Below, one piece after another: positions 47,269 to 57,001 of a DNA stretch of 64,000 nt. Numbering within the stretch: the stretch's first letter is position 1; each line of letters begins with the position of its first letter. The notes under the pieces were generated by a model. That model searched no databases. It was not told where the DNA came from and saw nothing but the letters and a program-made list of their open reading frames with translations. Position numbers and translations under genes: made by a program. This stretch comes from a candidate division KSB1 bacterium (GTDB taxonomy: Bacteria; Zhuqueibacterota; Zhuqueibacteria; Zhuqueibacterales; Zhuqueibacteraceae), in contig JAPDPX010000008.1 in the NCBI GenBank assembly GCA_034506255.1, positions 186,001 to 250,000 of the forward strand. The letters are read 5' to 3'.

Positions 47269-49284
47269 ATGCGAGGTTTGATTCTGACGCGGATTCTGTC
47301 ATCGCTGCCGTTGTGCCTCTTGTCCGCCGCGCCGCTTTTCGCACAAATGGGCGACATGGGCTTCGGCGTGTATTCCCCGCACGCGAGCAACCGTGCCTGA
47401 CTGAGGCACAGCGCCGGGAGATTCAGGCGGAGATCGCGCGCAGCCGCGCCCGGCTCAACTTGCCGAAGCGTTCACAACAAATGGTGAAGCGGGCGTGGCC
47501 GTTGCAGGCGGCGCCGACATTGATCGATTACGGCTATCACGGCGTCTCGAATTTCGTCGATCTCGATTCCGCCTTTCCCAATCAGTTGCGGGATTACAAC
47601 TGCGGCACGCGCAGCTACGATCTGGCGAGCGGGTCCAACCATCAGGGGATCGATTATTTCCTGTGGCCGTTCATGTGGAAGAAGATGGATGAGAATGCGG
47701 TGGCAATCGTGGCCGCCGCCGAGGACGTGATCGTCCTCAAGCAAGACGGGCAGTTCGACCGCAATTGCAGCTTCGGCGGCGGGGCATGGAAGGCGGTGTA
47801 TGTCGAGCGCGGTGACGGTTCAATTGCCTGGTACGGGAACATGAAGAGCAACTCGCTCACGCCCAGGAGCGTGGGCGAGCGGGTGGGGGCGGGCGAATAT
47901 GTGGGTCTGGTCGGCAGCTCGGGCAATTCCACCGGCCCGCATCTGCACTTCGAGTTGCATGACGCCAGCGGTCAACTGATTGATCCCTGCGCCGGACCTT
48001 GCAACCCGACCACCACGACTTCCTGGTGGCTGGAATAGCGGCTCTACTATGACACACACGGCCATCAATGCGCTGATGACGCACTCGGCCCCGCCGGATT
48101 TCAGAGGCTGCCCCAATCCGGAGGTGACCAACGCCAGCAGCAGTTTTCTGCCCGGGCAAACGATTTACTTTGTCATCTACTATCGTGATCGGGTCAATAG
48201 CGCGACCAGTCATTTTCGGGTGACACGGCCGGATGGCTCGACCCTCCTGCAGTGGCAGCACATTTCTCCCGCGCCATTTCATGCCGCCTCGTATTGATAC
48301 TGGTCTTACACTCTGCCGGCATCGGCCCCGGCCGGCGTCTGGCAATTTATCGCAGAATATGCCGGGGTGGAGCACAGGCATCGCTTCACAGTCGGAGATG
48401 CGGCACCACTCCTGAGCGCAGTGCGCGATCATGTCATTTTTGAAGAAAAGGCATATCAACTTCAGGTGCATGCCCTGGGAAATCCCGTCCCCGTGTTTTC
48501 ACTGCGTGCGGCACCGCCCGGCATGGCAATCAACGCCGAGACCGGTGTCATCACCTGGCTGCCGGATGATCCCGACAATGGCAGCCATCTCGTGCGTGTG
48601 CACGCCGGCAATGCGCTCGGCAGTGACTCACTGGCGTTCAACGTGTCCGTGGTTCTGATCAATGATGCAGCGGGTGCCTTCGCGCTGTTGACGCCGGCGG
48701 ATCGTGACACGCTGACGTCGCTGCACGCGCCGATCCACTTTCCGTGGCAGGTCGCGCACGATGTCGATGACGATACGCTCATTTATTCACTGATCATCAG
48801 TGGCGCCGGTGGCGTCGACACCACATTCACCACGATCAACACGACGTTCCTCGATTTCGACGGCAGCAAGTTTTTCAAGCCCGGCCGTTCCTATGCCTGG
48901 CAGGTGACCGTGAGCGATGGCAGGGTCGCGACACGGAACCTGCGGCCATTGCGCTTCACTGTCTCGCCAGCAGTGGCGGGTGCGGAAAATCCCGGCGCGC
49001 TGCCGGCCGCATTTCGCCTTTATCCCAATCATCCCAATCCTTTCAAGCCCGCCACCCGGATTACCTACGATTTGCCCGAGCGCGTGGCAGTGGTGTTGAC
49101 CATTTACGATGTGCTGGGTCAGCCCGTTAAAGAGCTGGTTCGCGGCATGCAAGCACCGGGCAGGCATGTGGTGCAATGGCAGGGCAGGGACGATCATGGC
49201 GAAGCACTGCCCTCGGGCATCTCTGTGTACCGCTTGCAAGCCGGGGCGCACAGCCGCGTGGGAAGGCTGCTGTTGTTGCGGTGA
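47269..49284 (+). pseudogene. M23-type peptidase with sorting domain, broken
   Basis: ATG 47269 opens a clear signal peptide (MRGLILTRILSSLPLCLLSA). A frameshift near 47375-47390 leads to EQPCLTEAQRREIQAEIARS, then the M23 peptidase core: GVSNFVDLD, SGSNHQGIDYF and GNSTGPHLHFELHDA with the catalytic HLHFEL. A TAG at 48036-48038 follows SWWLE. A shift in the ACACAC run near 48053 gives AINALMTHSAPPDFRG; a TGA at 48295-48297 replaces the expected Trp. The frame then stays open through Ig-like repeats to a FlgD/Por domain (FRLYPNHPNPFKPATRITY, YDVLGQPVKELV, RVGRLLLLR). At least four lesions make a coding gene very unlikely. The gap 46996-47268 shows nothing else. Confidence 0.85.
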
Positions 49285-49440
49285 TCGCGCGCGGCGGCGA
49301 GGCCGACCCGCCGGAGCGTGCCCACGTCAGGCGGCGTGTCGTCAGCAGGGCCGCGACAGTTGGCAGTTGATCGGGCTTGCTTGAAGGCCCGCCCAGCCAC
49401 CGCGGGCAATCGCTCCAGGCCACGAAGACAGGGAGGCGCA

Positions 49441-50607
49441 ATGCAGGCAGCCATCGCTCAGTCGTCTGTCCGTCCCGCCGAAGTAGACCGCATCGTCGCG
49501 ATCCGCAATCGCGTGATCCGCAATCTGGAAATCACCGAATGCTATGCGGACCTGTCGCAGGCGATGCGCGACCGCACCGGCGACGCGGCCAACTGGTGCA
49601 CGTTCGCAACCTGGGCTTCGCGCCAGGCCGGCAGCACGATACGCGGCGAAGACCTGTTCGCACACTTCCACAGGAAGCTCGGCGAGCCGGCGCGCTGGCT
49701 GGCGCCCTTGCAAGCCTGTTATCGCATGCTGTTGCGCAAGGGTCTGTTCGAGCCCGACACCAGACTGGGCAGGGCCGTTGCCGCGATTCACAAGCCCTTT
49801 GACGCTTTCGAGCGGGCGAGCGCGGCCGTTGCCACGGGCAATTTAAAGGTCTTTGCCGAGATCGGCCGGGAGTTCGCACGCTTCCTCACGACTGTGCCCG
49901 CCGATGCCCACCCCGATTCCCCGGCGTTGCTCGCGTTCGTCAATGCGCTTCGCGCCGGCCCGCCGCCGGACGGGCAGGATTATTTGAAACAGGCCTTCAC
50001 GCACTATCAACAGCAGCGCCAGGAGACGGACAAGGCGGCGCAGGCTGCCTGGATTTTACTCGCCAATTTAAAAATCGGTTTGCATGAGCAAATCCGCCTG
50101 CAGCCGCAAATCGTCGCCGCCGTGGAGGCGCCGCTGGTCACGGCGGCGGAGCTGGGCGTTCGACTGCTGCGTGCGTTTTTTCCACGCGCGCACCAGTGGC
50201 GAGGCTGTACGCACCGGCCGCTCGTCCTGCTGGTTGGCTGGCTGGCGAAGCGGGTGCATGACGCCGCGGCCGCTCTCACCCGCGAAGCCGTCACCAAAGC
50301 GATGATGGTTTTGGCGCTGCCTCATGTCGTGCTGTCGTTGGGAGACAATTTGGAGGCGCCGGTGCCGCCCGTCTTCATCGACAACCCCCATACACCGCTT
50401 GCGGAATTCGTGCGGCAATATGATCCCTGCACACCGGGCAGCAGCAATTGTGCTGCGGGCGATTGGTGCGACCTGCAGCAGCGCATGCATTACATTTTGC
50501 ATTTGTTCCGTGCCTCTGCGCAGGAGCGTGTATTGTTTGCGCGGCCGTTTACGGCGGAGCAGGTGGCCAAATTCCGCGCGGGCATCGTGCCGGAGGGAGA
50601 ACTTTGA
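49441..50607 (+). CDS. Unrecognised soluble protein, 388 aa
   Basis: I do not recognise this family. ATG 49441 has GGGAGG about 5 bases upstream and is preferred over the frame opening at 49318. No signal peptide or membrane segment is evident. The N-terminal third contains RNRVIRNLEITECYADLSQA and ANWCTFATWASRQAGSTIRG, both distinctive. The middle is helical (LHEQIRLQPQIVAAVEAPLV), and a Cys-rich patch occurs late (DPCTPGSSNCAAGDWCDLQQ). It resembles a conserved hypothetical family without a known role. It is not in an obvious operon: the previous gene is a pseudogene 157 bp upstream, and the next gene lies 206 bp downstream with its own promoter. Confidence 0.7.
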   Translation: MQAAIAQSSVRPAEVDRIVAIRNRVIRNLEITECYADLSQAMRDRTGDAANWCTFATWASRQAGSTIRGEDLFAHFHRKLGEPARWLAPLQACYRMLLRKGLFEPDTRLGRAVAAIHKPFDAFERASAAVATGNLKVFAEIGREFARFLTTVPADAHPDSPALLAFVNALRAGPPPDGQDYLKQAFTHYQQQRQETDKAAQAAWILLANLKIGLHEQIRLQPQIVAAVEAPLVTAAELGVRLLRAFFPRAHQWRGCTHRPLVLLVGWLAKRVHDAAAALTREAVTKAMMVLALPHVVLSLGDNLEAPVPPVFIDNPHTPLAEFVRQYDPCTPGSSNCAAGDWCDLQQRMHYILHLFRASAQERVLFARPFTAEQVAKFRAGIVPEGEL

Positions 50608-50750
50608 GCCGCCGGCAGAGTGCGAGCGCCCGGCCGGCGTGCGGGGAAATGCTGTCCCTGTCCGCGGCGGCGTGTGATCTCCCGCCGGTGCGCCCGCGAG
50701 TGGAACGGGGTGTTTGCGCCGCACCATGCCGCCCTGCCGCCAAAAAGTGC

Positions 50751-50778
50751 TTGCGAAATTCGATTAAACGGCTATTTT
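50751..50778 (+). promoter_or_regulatory. Candidate promoter of the metal-resistance operon
   Basis: TTGCGA at 50751-50756 and TATTTT at 50773-50778 with a 16-bp spacer. The adjoining ArsR-type palindrome lies directly downstream, a usual repression arrangement. Confidence 0.5.
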
Positions 50779-50780
50779 AC

Positions 50781-50800
50781 GATTCAACGTTCGTTTAATC
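50781..50800. promoter_or_regulatory. ArsR/SmtB-type operator
   Basis: GATTCAACG-TT-CGTTTAATC, a 20-bp inverted repeat with one mismatch. An extra half-site GATTAAACG at 50762-50770 is the exact complement of the right arm. It is 13 bp before the regulator start, just after the -10 box. Confidence 0.7.
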
Positions 50801-50813
50801 ATTGGAGCGGCGC

Positions 50814-51230
50814 ATGTTTTCCGAAGACCGCCACGCGGTTTGCGAGATCGAATATGTCGATCAGGCGCGGGTGCAAAAAGCCGCCGCCAAAATTGCCGGT
50901 CATCACCGCATCACCCGGCTCGCGGAGATTTTCAAGGTCTTGAGCGATCCCATGCGTCTCAAGATCATTCTGGCGCTGCAACGCACCGAGTTGTGCGTCT
51001 GCGATCTTGCCAGCCTGCTGGGCGTCACCCGGCCGGCGGTTTCCCATCATCTGCGTTTTCTGCGCGCGGTGCGTTTGGTGAAATATCGCCGCGCCGGCAA
51101 GATGGCATATTACTCCCTGGATGACGAGCACATCGAGCGCCTGATCAAAGTTGCCGCCGCGCATGTGGCGGAAAGCCGGCGGGTTCAGGCCCGGGGCCGG
51201 CAGCCGCGTGTCAAAGCTGCAAAGGTGTGA
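50814..51230 (+). CDS. ArsR/SmtB-family metal-sensing repressor
   Basis: 138 aa; GGAGCGG precedes ATG 50814. The winged helix (LAEIFKVLSDPMRLKIILAL, LASLLGVTRPAVSHHLRFLR) is typical. Two metal sites are visible. One is an alpha3N-type site, Cys61-Val-Cys63 (ELCVCDL), with Cys10 and His7 near the N-terminus. The other is an alpha5 site, Asp104, His106, His117 and Glu120, in the same positions as in SmtB. Having both sites resembles CadC, so zinc, cadmium or lead are likely inducers. Metal binding should release the promoter of this gene and of the P-type ATPase, whose start is 4 bp after the stop. Confidence 0.92.
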   Translation: MFSEDRHAVCEIEYVDQARVQKAAAKIAGHHRITRLAEIFKVLSDPMRLKIILALQRTELCVCDLASLLGVTRPAVSHHLRFLRAVRLVKYRRAGKMAYYSLDDEHIERLIKVAAAHVAESRRVQARGRQPRVKAAKV

Positions 51231-51234
51231 AGCG

Positions 51235-53394
51235 ATGGACAAAGCGACCGACACACTCACGCACGAAGAGATCACGGTGGCCGGCGTGCATTGCGCCGGC
51301 TGTGCCCGCACGATCGAATCCGCGGTCACGCAGATGCCGGGGGTCGATTCCGTTGCCGTCAATTTTGCGAACGGCAGGGTCAAAGTCAGTTTCGACAAAA
51401 GCCGGCAAAACCTGGCGCGCATCAAAGAGCGCATTGAAAGCGCCGGTTTTCAGGTCAAACATGAACACCGCCGCGTCCAACACGAAGCGCGTGCCCCCTT
51501 CTGGCAAACACCCGAGGTTGCGGCGGTGGCCCTTTCCGGTGTGCTGCTGGGGATCGGTTTGCTGGTCGATTTTTTCGCCCGCGCAGCCTTCCTGGATATT
51601 TTCGGTCTCACATTTCATGTTGCCACGCCGGTTTTGCTGCTGGCCCTGCTTGCCGGCGCCTGGCATTTTGCGCCCAAGGGGCTGCGGGCGGTGCGCCTGC
51701 TGGCGCTGGACATCAACTTTCTCATGACGCTGGCCATCGCCGGCGCCATTTTGATCGGGGAGTACGTCGAAGCTGCCAGCCTGGCCTTTTTGTATTCGCT
51801 GGCGGAGCTCCTGGAGGGTTACGCGGTGGAACGTGCGCGCCGCTCGCTCAGATACCTCACGCAAATTGCCCCGGCGCAGGCGGCGGTCATGCGCGAGGGC
51901 CGCGAGCAGACGGTTGACGTGCATGAAGTCAGGGTGGGGGAGACCATCATTGCGCGGCCGGGCGAGCGCATTGCGCTCGATGGTGTGGTGGTGGCCGGGG
52001 CCTCCAGTGTCAACCAGTCGCCGATCACCGGCGAATCCATGCCGCTCGACAAGCGGCCGGGCGATGAAGTCTATGCCGGCAGCCTCAACGAGCAGGGGTA
52101 TCTCGAAATTCGCATCACCCGGCCGGCGCAGGACACCACGCTGTCGCGCATCATCGAAATGGTCGAGGAAGCGGAGAACCAAAAGGCGCCGAGTGCCAAG
52201 TTCATCGACCGGTTCGCCCGCGTTTACACGCCCGCAGTGGTGCTGCTGGCTGTGGGGATTGCCATCGTGCCGCCGCTGTTTTTCCACGGCGATTTCAAGC
52301 TGTGGTTTGAAAAGGCGCTGACCCTGCTGGTGATTTCCTGTCCCTGTGCGCTGGTGATCTCCACCCCGGTGGCGGTGATTTCGGCGATCACCGGCGCGGC
52401 ACGCAACGGCGTGTTGATCAAGGGTGGCATCCACCTGGAGAACATGGCACAGGTGCGGGTCATGGCTTTCGACAAAACCGGCACGCTCACCAGCGGCCGG
52501 CTGGTGGTGACCGACGTGCTGCCCCGCAACGGCCTCTCCCGGGCGGAGCTGTTGCAGCTTGCCGCTTCACTCGAGCAGCGCAGCGAGCATCCCATCGCAC
52601 AGGCCATTCTGCAGGCTGCCGCCGGCCTGCCGCGTCATTTGGTGTCAGAATTCAAAAACACGGCGGGCCGGGGTTTGCAGGGCCGCATCAATGGCGCGCA
52701 ATATCGCATCGGCGCGGCCGAAATGTTCGCCGGTGAGCCGGACGCGCTGACGCTGGCGCAATTGCAGGAGCTGCACGCCCAGGGCAAATCCACCATGCTG
52801 ATTGGCAGCGATTATGAAATAGCCGGCATCATCGCGGTGGCGGACCGGCTGCGGGAAAATGCCGGCGCCGTGGTGGCGGAGATTCACCGGCTCGGCCTCG
52901 AGACGATCATGCTGTCGGGCGACAATGCCCTCACCGCGCGCGCGATTGCGCGGGCGGCCGGTCTGGCAGAGTCGCGTGCCGAGTTGCTGCCCGAAGCCAA
53001 GGTTGATGAGATCAGGAAACTGCAGGCGCAATTCGGCAAAGTGGCCATGGTGGGCGATGGCATCAACGATGCGCCGGCACTGGCGACGGCGGAAGTCGGC
53101 ATTGCCATGGGCGCCGCCGGCAGCGATGCCGCGCTCGAAACCGCGGACATCGCGCTGATGGGCGATGACCTGGGCAGGCTGCCTTATCTCATCACACTGA
53201 GCCGGCGGGCGCGCCGAATCATCAAACAAAACGTGTGGACTTCGCTGGTGCTCAAGCTGGCGCTTGGACTGGCAGTGTTTCCGGGGTGGACGACGCTGGT
53301 CATTGCGGTGCTGTGTGGCGACATGGGCGCGACACTGGCGGTGATCGGCAACGCCATGCGCCTGGCGGGATTCAAGCCGGCTGATTTTCACTGA
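51235..53394 (+). CDS. Zinc/cadmium/lead-exporting P1B-type ATPase
   Basis: 719 aa. ATG 51235 follows AAAGGTG. An N-terminal HMA domain has GVHCAGCAR (Cys20, Cys23). Membrane helices then lead to the TGES actuator motif (265-268), the SCPCALV metal-channel motif (Cys369 and Cys371), the phosphorylated Asp413 in DKTGTLT, SEHP of the nucleotide domain, and GDGIND. The CPC motif plus a CadC-like regulator support divalent Zn, Cd or Pb export rather than copper, though the class is inferred. It is co-transcribed with the preceding repressor. Confidence 0.94.
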   Translation: MDKATDTLTHEEITVAGVHCAGCARTIESAVTQMPGVDSVAVNFANGRVKVSFDKSRQNLARIKERIESAGFQVKHEHRRVQHEARAPFWQTPEVAAVALSGVLLGIGLLVDFFARAAFLDIFGLTFHVATPVLLLALLAGAWHFAPKGLRAVRLLALDINFLMTLAIAGAILIGEYVEAASLAFLYSLAELLEGYAVERARRSLRYLTQIAPAQAAVMREGREQTVDVHEVRVGETIIARPGERIALDGVVVAGASSVNQSPITGESMPLDKRPGDEVYAGSLNEQGYLEIRITRPAQDTTLSRIIEMVEEAENQKAPSAKFIDRFARVYTPAVVLLAVGIAIVPPLFFHGDFKLWFEKALTLLVISCPCALVISTPVAVISAITGAARNGVLIKGGIHLENMAQVRVMAFDKTGTLTSGRLVVTDVLPRNGLSRAELLQLAASLEQRSEHPIAQAILQAAAGLPRHLVSEFKNTAGRGLQGRINGAQYRIGAAEMFAGEPDALTLAQLQELHAQGKSTMLIGSDYEIAGIIAVADRLRENAGAVVAEIHRLGLETIMLSGDNALTARAIARAAGLAESRAELLPEAKVDEIRKLQAQFGKVAMVGDGINDAPALATAEVGIAMGAAGSDAALETADIALMGDDLGRLPYLITLSRRARRIIKQNVWTSLVLKLALGLAVFPGWTTLVIAVLCGDMGATLAVIGNAMRLAGFKPADFH

Positions 53395-53402
53395 AACTTG
53401 CG

Positions 53403-53442
53403 CCGGCCGGCGGCAATTCTTCTTGCCGGCCGCGCGGCTTTT
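53403..53442 (+). terminator. Possible intrinsic terminator after the ATPase gene
   Basis: A GC-rich imperfect stem (CCGGCGGCAA with TTGCCGGC) is followed by GGCTTTT, 8 bp after the ATPase stop. The stem has a mismatch and the T-run is short, so this is weak. Confidence 0.3.
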
Positions 53443-53570
53443 GCACATGGGCGGCGGAGCGGTACTGCCTCAGTTGCGTGTGAAGACGTAGCGCAGACAT
53501 CTGTCTGCCGGCAGGGAGGCCTGCACTGCTCCACACGTTACTGCCGGAATTGGGCATCTTCTTTTTACCA

Positions 53571-53932
53571 CCTGAATTTTACACCCAGATTGATTCCCTC
53601 CGCGAGAAATGTCGCTTTGATCGCGACAGCCAACCACCCAAGGGGTGGTGCATGAAAAATTTTGCAGGCCAGCCTGCGGTCAACTCCGGCAGGAGTGCAC
53701 TGTTTTTAGTGAAGCGGCATATCGCATTGCCCAAAACTCCGTCAGGAGTGACCTGCCTGGCCCTCCTCAAAAAACCGCGCCGGATCATGAGAAATTCTTC
53801 AGGCCACTCCCAAAGGAGTTTTTAAAGACACGAAAGATTCCCGTGTCTACAAACAAACAGTTCACTCCTGACCGAGTTTTGTAAACACGTCATTTCTCCC
53901 GGTCAACAGCAAGCCAGCATGCAAAATTCAAG
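53571..53932 (-). repeat. MITE-like interspersed element, copy 2
   Basis: About 362 bp, opposite in orientation to copy 1. The left end reads CCTGAATTTTACACCC and the right end GCATGCAAAATTCAAG, so the ends have diverged slightly. The internal ACTCC/GGAGT palindromes and the AAAAATTTTGCAGG stretch are shared. It fills most of the gap between the ATPase and the dockerin-like gene. A CTGTCTGCCGGCAGGGAGG palindrome lies just upstream at about 53501. Confidence 0.8.
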
Positions 53933-53970
53933 CACTGCGGGATTACCTCAGCGCATCGTCGCGCATCGGC

Positions 53971-55755
53971 TCACGGCACGCTGCTCCTGCTGCCGCTGTT
54001 CGCCCGCCAGAAGCGGTTGCGGTCGATGGCATCGATTCCGCCATCGAGATTGAAATCCCCGCCCTTGTCATAACTCCAGCTCGTGCCATTCTGCGGCCGC
54101 CAGATGCTGTTGCGGTCGGCGTCGTCCACTCTGCCGTCGCCGTTGCCATCACCCGCCAGCATGGCAAAGACATTCGCTTCGACCTGTTTCATGGGGTTGG
54201 TGCCGTAGGCCTGGGTTTGCGCCGTGGTGAAATCATACAGCGCGGGCAAATCACGGCGGGTGGTGATCGCGCCGGCGGTCATGATGGCGAGATGATTGCG
54301 GTGCTGCACCACCAGTGAGTAAGTGCCGGTTTTCGCCGGAAGGAAGATTTTGTTGGTGCGGCCATCCTCCGCCACGATGCGGCCGTCTTTGTGCAAAAAT
54401 GCGCTCCGGGAGGTCGCGACGGTGCCATCGGCGGTATTGCGTAATTGCACCAGCACCCAGTCCACCACCTCCCTGCCGATACTGTCAACTGTTACCGGAT
54501 TCTGCGAATAAGGCGAAGTCAACGGCAACGAGCCCCGCAAAGCAGTGGTCATGGCGTGCGCGCTCGGATCATACGGACCCTCAAGCAAGACCTTCACCGC
54601 CACCGCCGTCTCCGGCACCGGCAGCATGCCGCCATCCGTGCCGAGCACCTGCAGCGCCTCCGCATGCACTTCCACGCCCGTCTCGGTTTCCGGCGCATAA
54701 CCGGGATTGGTGAGAATCTGGCCATTCGGTTGCTGGTTGCTCTCGATGAAACTCAGGCCGCTGGCAATATTCGCGGCATACGTCACCGGGTCCCAGGCTT
54801 TCAATGCCATCACCGCCCAGGTGGTGGTGCTGACATCGCCCACATGTTTCGCCGCGCGCGAACCGGTATCATAAGGCCAGTCACCGCCACTGCGTTGGTA
54901 GCTCACCAATGTTGCGACCAAATCCGCGGTCGAGTTGCTGCCGGCCCAGCGCCCGGCGGTGGGATCGAGATCGATGCCGGTGTGCGCCGAGGCCCAAATC
55001 GCGCCCGCCAATCCCGTCAAATCACCGTCCTTGTCTGAACTGGTCGTGGCTTCCAATTTTTTGAGAATCGAGTTCATCAGGCTGTCACGAATGGCATATT
55101 GCCCCTTGTAGTGCGCGGCAATTGCCGGGGAGGCCATGAACCAGGGCCGCAGCGCCACCCAGTGATGATAATCGGCATACCCGACATAGCCGGCGGCCCA
55201 CTCGCCCGCATCCTTGTCGTTGTTTTCGCCGTATGTCCCGGCGTTCAATTTGTCCCAAAAATGTGTCTGCACGAATTGCGCATACCTGGCATCGTTGGTC
55301 AGCGTGGTGAGCTCCTCCAGAAACATGACATCATGCGCGGCAAATTCCGGATCACCGTCGCTGAAGCTGCGGGGATAACTGTTGACGAGATAATTACCGG
55401 TTTTGACGGCCGCGTTGAGATAACTGGTGTCGCGCGTGACGTCATACGCCACCAGCTCCCCGCGCGCAATTGTGCCCTGAATATCGGGCTGCAGCCGGCC
55501 GTTGATTTCCCAGGGAAATCTGCCGTCGGCGGTTTGTTGCGCTTTGAGCCAGTCCGCGCCCTTGACGATGCCGGAATCCGCGCTGCTGGTTGCTGCGCTG
55601 GCTGCGGCAATGGACGATCCGCTGCTCAACTTCTGTTTGCTGAAACTCGCAGCCGTGACTGCTTGCGCAGGAGCACGGCCAAACCGCGAAGACTGTGCCG
55701 CCAGACTGGTAAACAGCAACACGGGAAGAAGCAGCATGCCGGTGTAACGATTCAT
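53971..55755 (-). CDS. Secreted alpha/alpha-toroid protein with dockerin-like C-terminus
   Basis: 594 aa from ATG at 55755, chosen because it opens the signal peptide MNRYTGMLLLPVLLFTSLAA. Residues about 60-390 contain helical repeats (GADWLKAQQTADGRFPWEIN, LVATLVSYQRSGGDWPYDTG, STTTWAVMALKAWDPVTYAA) like those of terpene-cyclase or prenyltransferase toroids. The middle (about 440-540) looks like an Ig-type domain. The C-terminus has two duplicated Ca-binding units: GDGNGDGRVDDADRNSIW and GDFNLDGGIDAIDRNRFW, as in type I dockerins. In bacteria without cellulosomes these often serve as generic tail modules. Enzyme activity cannot be stated. Confidence 0.78.
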   Translation of the reverse strand: MNRYTGMLLLPVLLFTSLAAQSSRFGRAPAQAVTAASFSKQKLSSGSSIAAASAATSSADSGIVKGADWLKAQQTADGRFPWEINGRLQPDIQGTIARGELVAYDVTRDTSYLNAAVKTGNYLVNSYPRSFSDGDPEFAAHDVMFLEELTTLTNDARYAQFVQTHFWDKLNAGTYGENNDKDAGEWAAGYVGYADYHHWVALRPWFMASPAIAAHYKGQYAIRDSLMNSILKKLEATTSSDKDGDLTGLAGAIWASAHTGIDLDPTAGRWAGSNSTADLVATLVSYQRSGGDWPYDTGSRAAKHVGDVSTTTWAVMALKAWDPVTYAANIASGLSFIESNQQPNGQILTNPGYAPETETGVEVHAEALQVLGTDGGMLPVPETAVAVKVLLEGPYDPSAHAMTTALRGSLPLTSPYSQNPVTVDSIGREVVDWVLVQLRNTADGTVATSRSAFLHKDGRIVAEDGRTNKIFLPAKTGTYSLVVQHRNHLAIMTAGAITTRRDLPALYDFTTAQTQAYGTNPMKQVEANVFAMLAGDGNGDGRVDDADRNSIWRPQNGTSWSYDKGGDFNLDGGIDAIDRNRFWRANSGSRSSVP

Positions 55756-55930
55756 GTTCGCGACTCGGGTGATGATCAGGATTTGAACAACCAAAACTGT
55801 TTGCTTTGGGAATTGCAGGAGGTGGGCGAAGAATGGTGAAAATGGCCCGCGGCCGCCTCCCGGCGTCCGGCGGGCAACAGGACGGTGTGATTATACCCGC
55901 AGCCCGGGCAGGCTGCGAACGCCGGGGCAT

Positions 55931-57001
55931 TCAAGGCTGGCGGCGGTCAAGATTGGCCTGCCAGACACGCAGCAGGTTGCCGCCGGTGATCTTCTCGATC
56001 TCTTCCGCGGTGTAGCCGTGCTGCAACAGCGCGGCTGTCAGCCGGGGATAACAGCTCACATCCTCCAGGCCGGCCGGCATTTCATCCACGCCGTCAAAGT
56101 CGCTGCCCAAACCAACATGATCGGCGCCGATCAGTCGCACGGCATGATCGATGTGTTTGACGACGTCCTGCAGCGTTTGCCGACGGCGGCGGTAATCCTC
56201 GCTCAGGAACATCGCACCGAAATTGAGGCAAACCACCCCGCCATTTTTTTTCAAGGCGAGCAGCATCTCGTCCGACAGGTTGCGTTGAAAGGAGCGGAAT
56301 TTTCGCAGGCCCGAGTGCGAGGCAATCACCGGCGATTGCGAGAGCTGCAGCACCTGCCAGAACGCTTCGTCCGAAACATGCGATACGTCAATCATCATCC
56401 CGAGACGGTTCATCTCCGCCACCACCTGTTTGCCGAAAGCGCTCAAGCCGCGATGGGTGCGGCGGTTGTCATAGGAGGAATCGCAGATTTGATTGTCCTG
56501 ATTGTGGCAGAGGGTGAGGTAACGAATGCCTTGTTGATAGAAGTGTTGCAGCCGGCTGAGATCACGGCCGATGGGCGTGCCGTTTTCCAGGCTGAGAATC
56601 ACGGCGTGTTTGCCGGCCTGAACCAGGCGCCTCACCTCCTCGGGAGTGCCGGCCAGGCCGGCGCTGCAGGCATTGGCAGCCAGCAGGCGTTGCAGCATCT
56701 CGAGCAGGCGCTGCGCCTCGCGGAAGGCACCATCCGGCGTGGCGTTGAAGCGATTGGAGACAAAAATCGCGAAGAAGGAGGCATCCAACCCGCCCTCCCG
56801 GGCGCGTACGAAATCGAAATGCCCGCTCGCTCGCCGTTGCGAGAGATCGGCGCGCGAGCCGGTTCTGCTCAGGTGATAGAGAACGTCGAGGTGTGCGTCG
56901 ATCACCAGCGCTTGCGCATGGAGGCGTGCCGCGGTTTCACTCGCCCCGCCGGCACCGGTGCGCAGGGGCTGCGCCGCAACAACACCGGCGAGGAAAAGCA
57001 T
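55931..57001 (-). CDS. Membrane dipeptidase, M19 (renal dipeptidase) family
   Basis: 356 aa from ATG at 57001, where a short hydrophobic stretch (MLFLAGVVAAQ) suggests an exported protein; a longer frame upstream does not look coding. The zinc ligands are recognisable: VIDAHLDV (His-x-Asp), LSLENG (Glu), DVSHVSDEAFW (His) and ASHSGLR (His). GLGSDFDGVDEMPAGLEDVS is the usual late motif. It hydrolyses dipeptides, including those with a C-terminal D-residue. The gene lies between MITE copies 2 and 3 together with the dockerin-like gene. Confidence 0.9.
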   Translation of the reverse strand: MLFLAGVVAAQPLRTGAGGASETAARLHAQALVIDAHLDVLYHLSRTGSRADLSQRRASGHFDFVRAREGGLDASFFAIFVSNRFNATPDGAFREAQRLLEMLQRLLAANACSAGLAGTPEEVRRLVQAGKHAVILSLENGTPIGRDLSRLQHFYQQGIRYLTLCHNQDNQICDSSYDNRRTHRGLSAFGKQVVAEMNRLGMMIDVSHVSDEAFWQVLQLSQSPVIASHSGLRKFRSFQRNLSDEMLLALKKNGGVVCLNFGAMFLSEDYRRRRQTLQDVVKHIDHAVRLIGADHVGLGSDFDGVDEMPAGLEDVSCYPRLTAALLQHGYTAEEIEKITGGNLLRVWQANLDRRQP

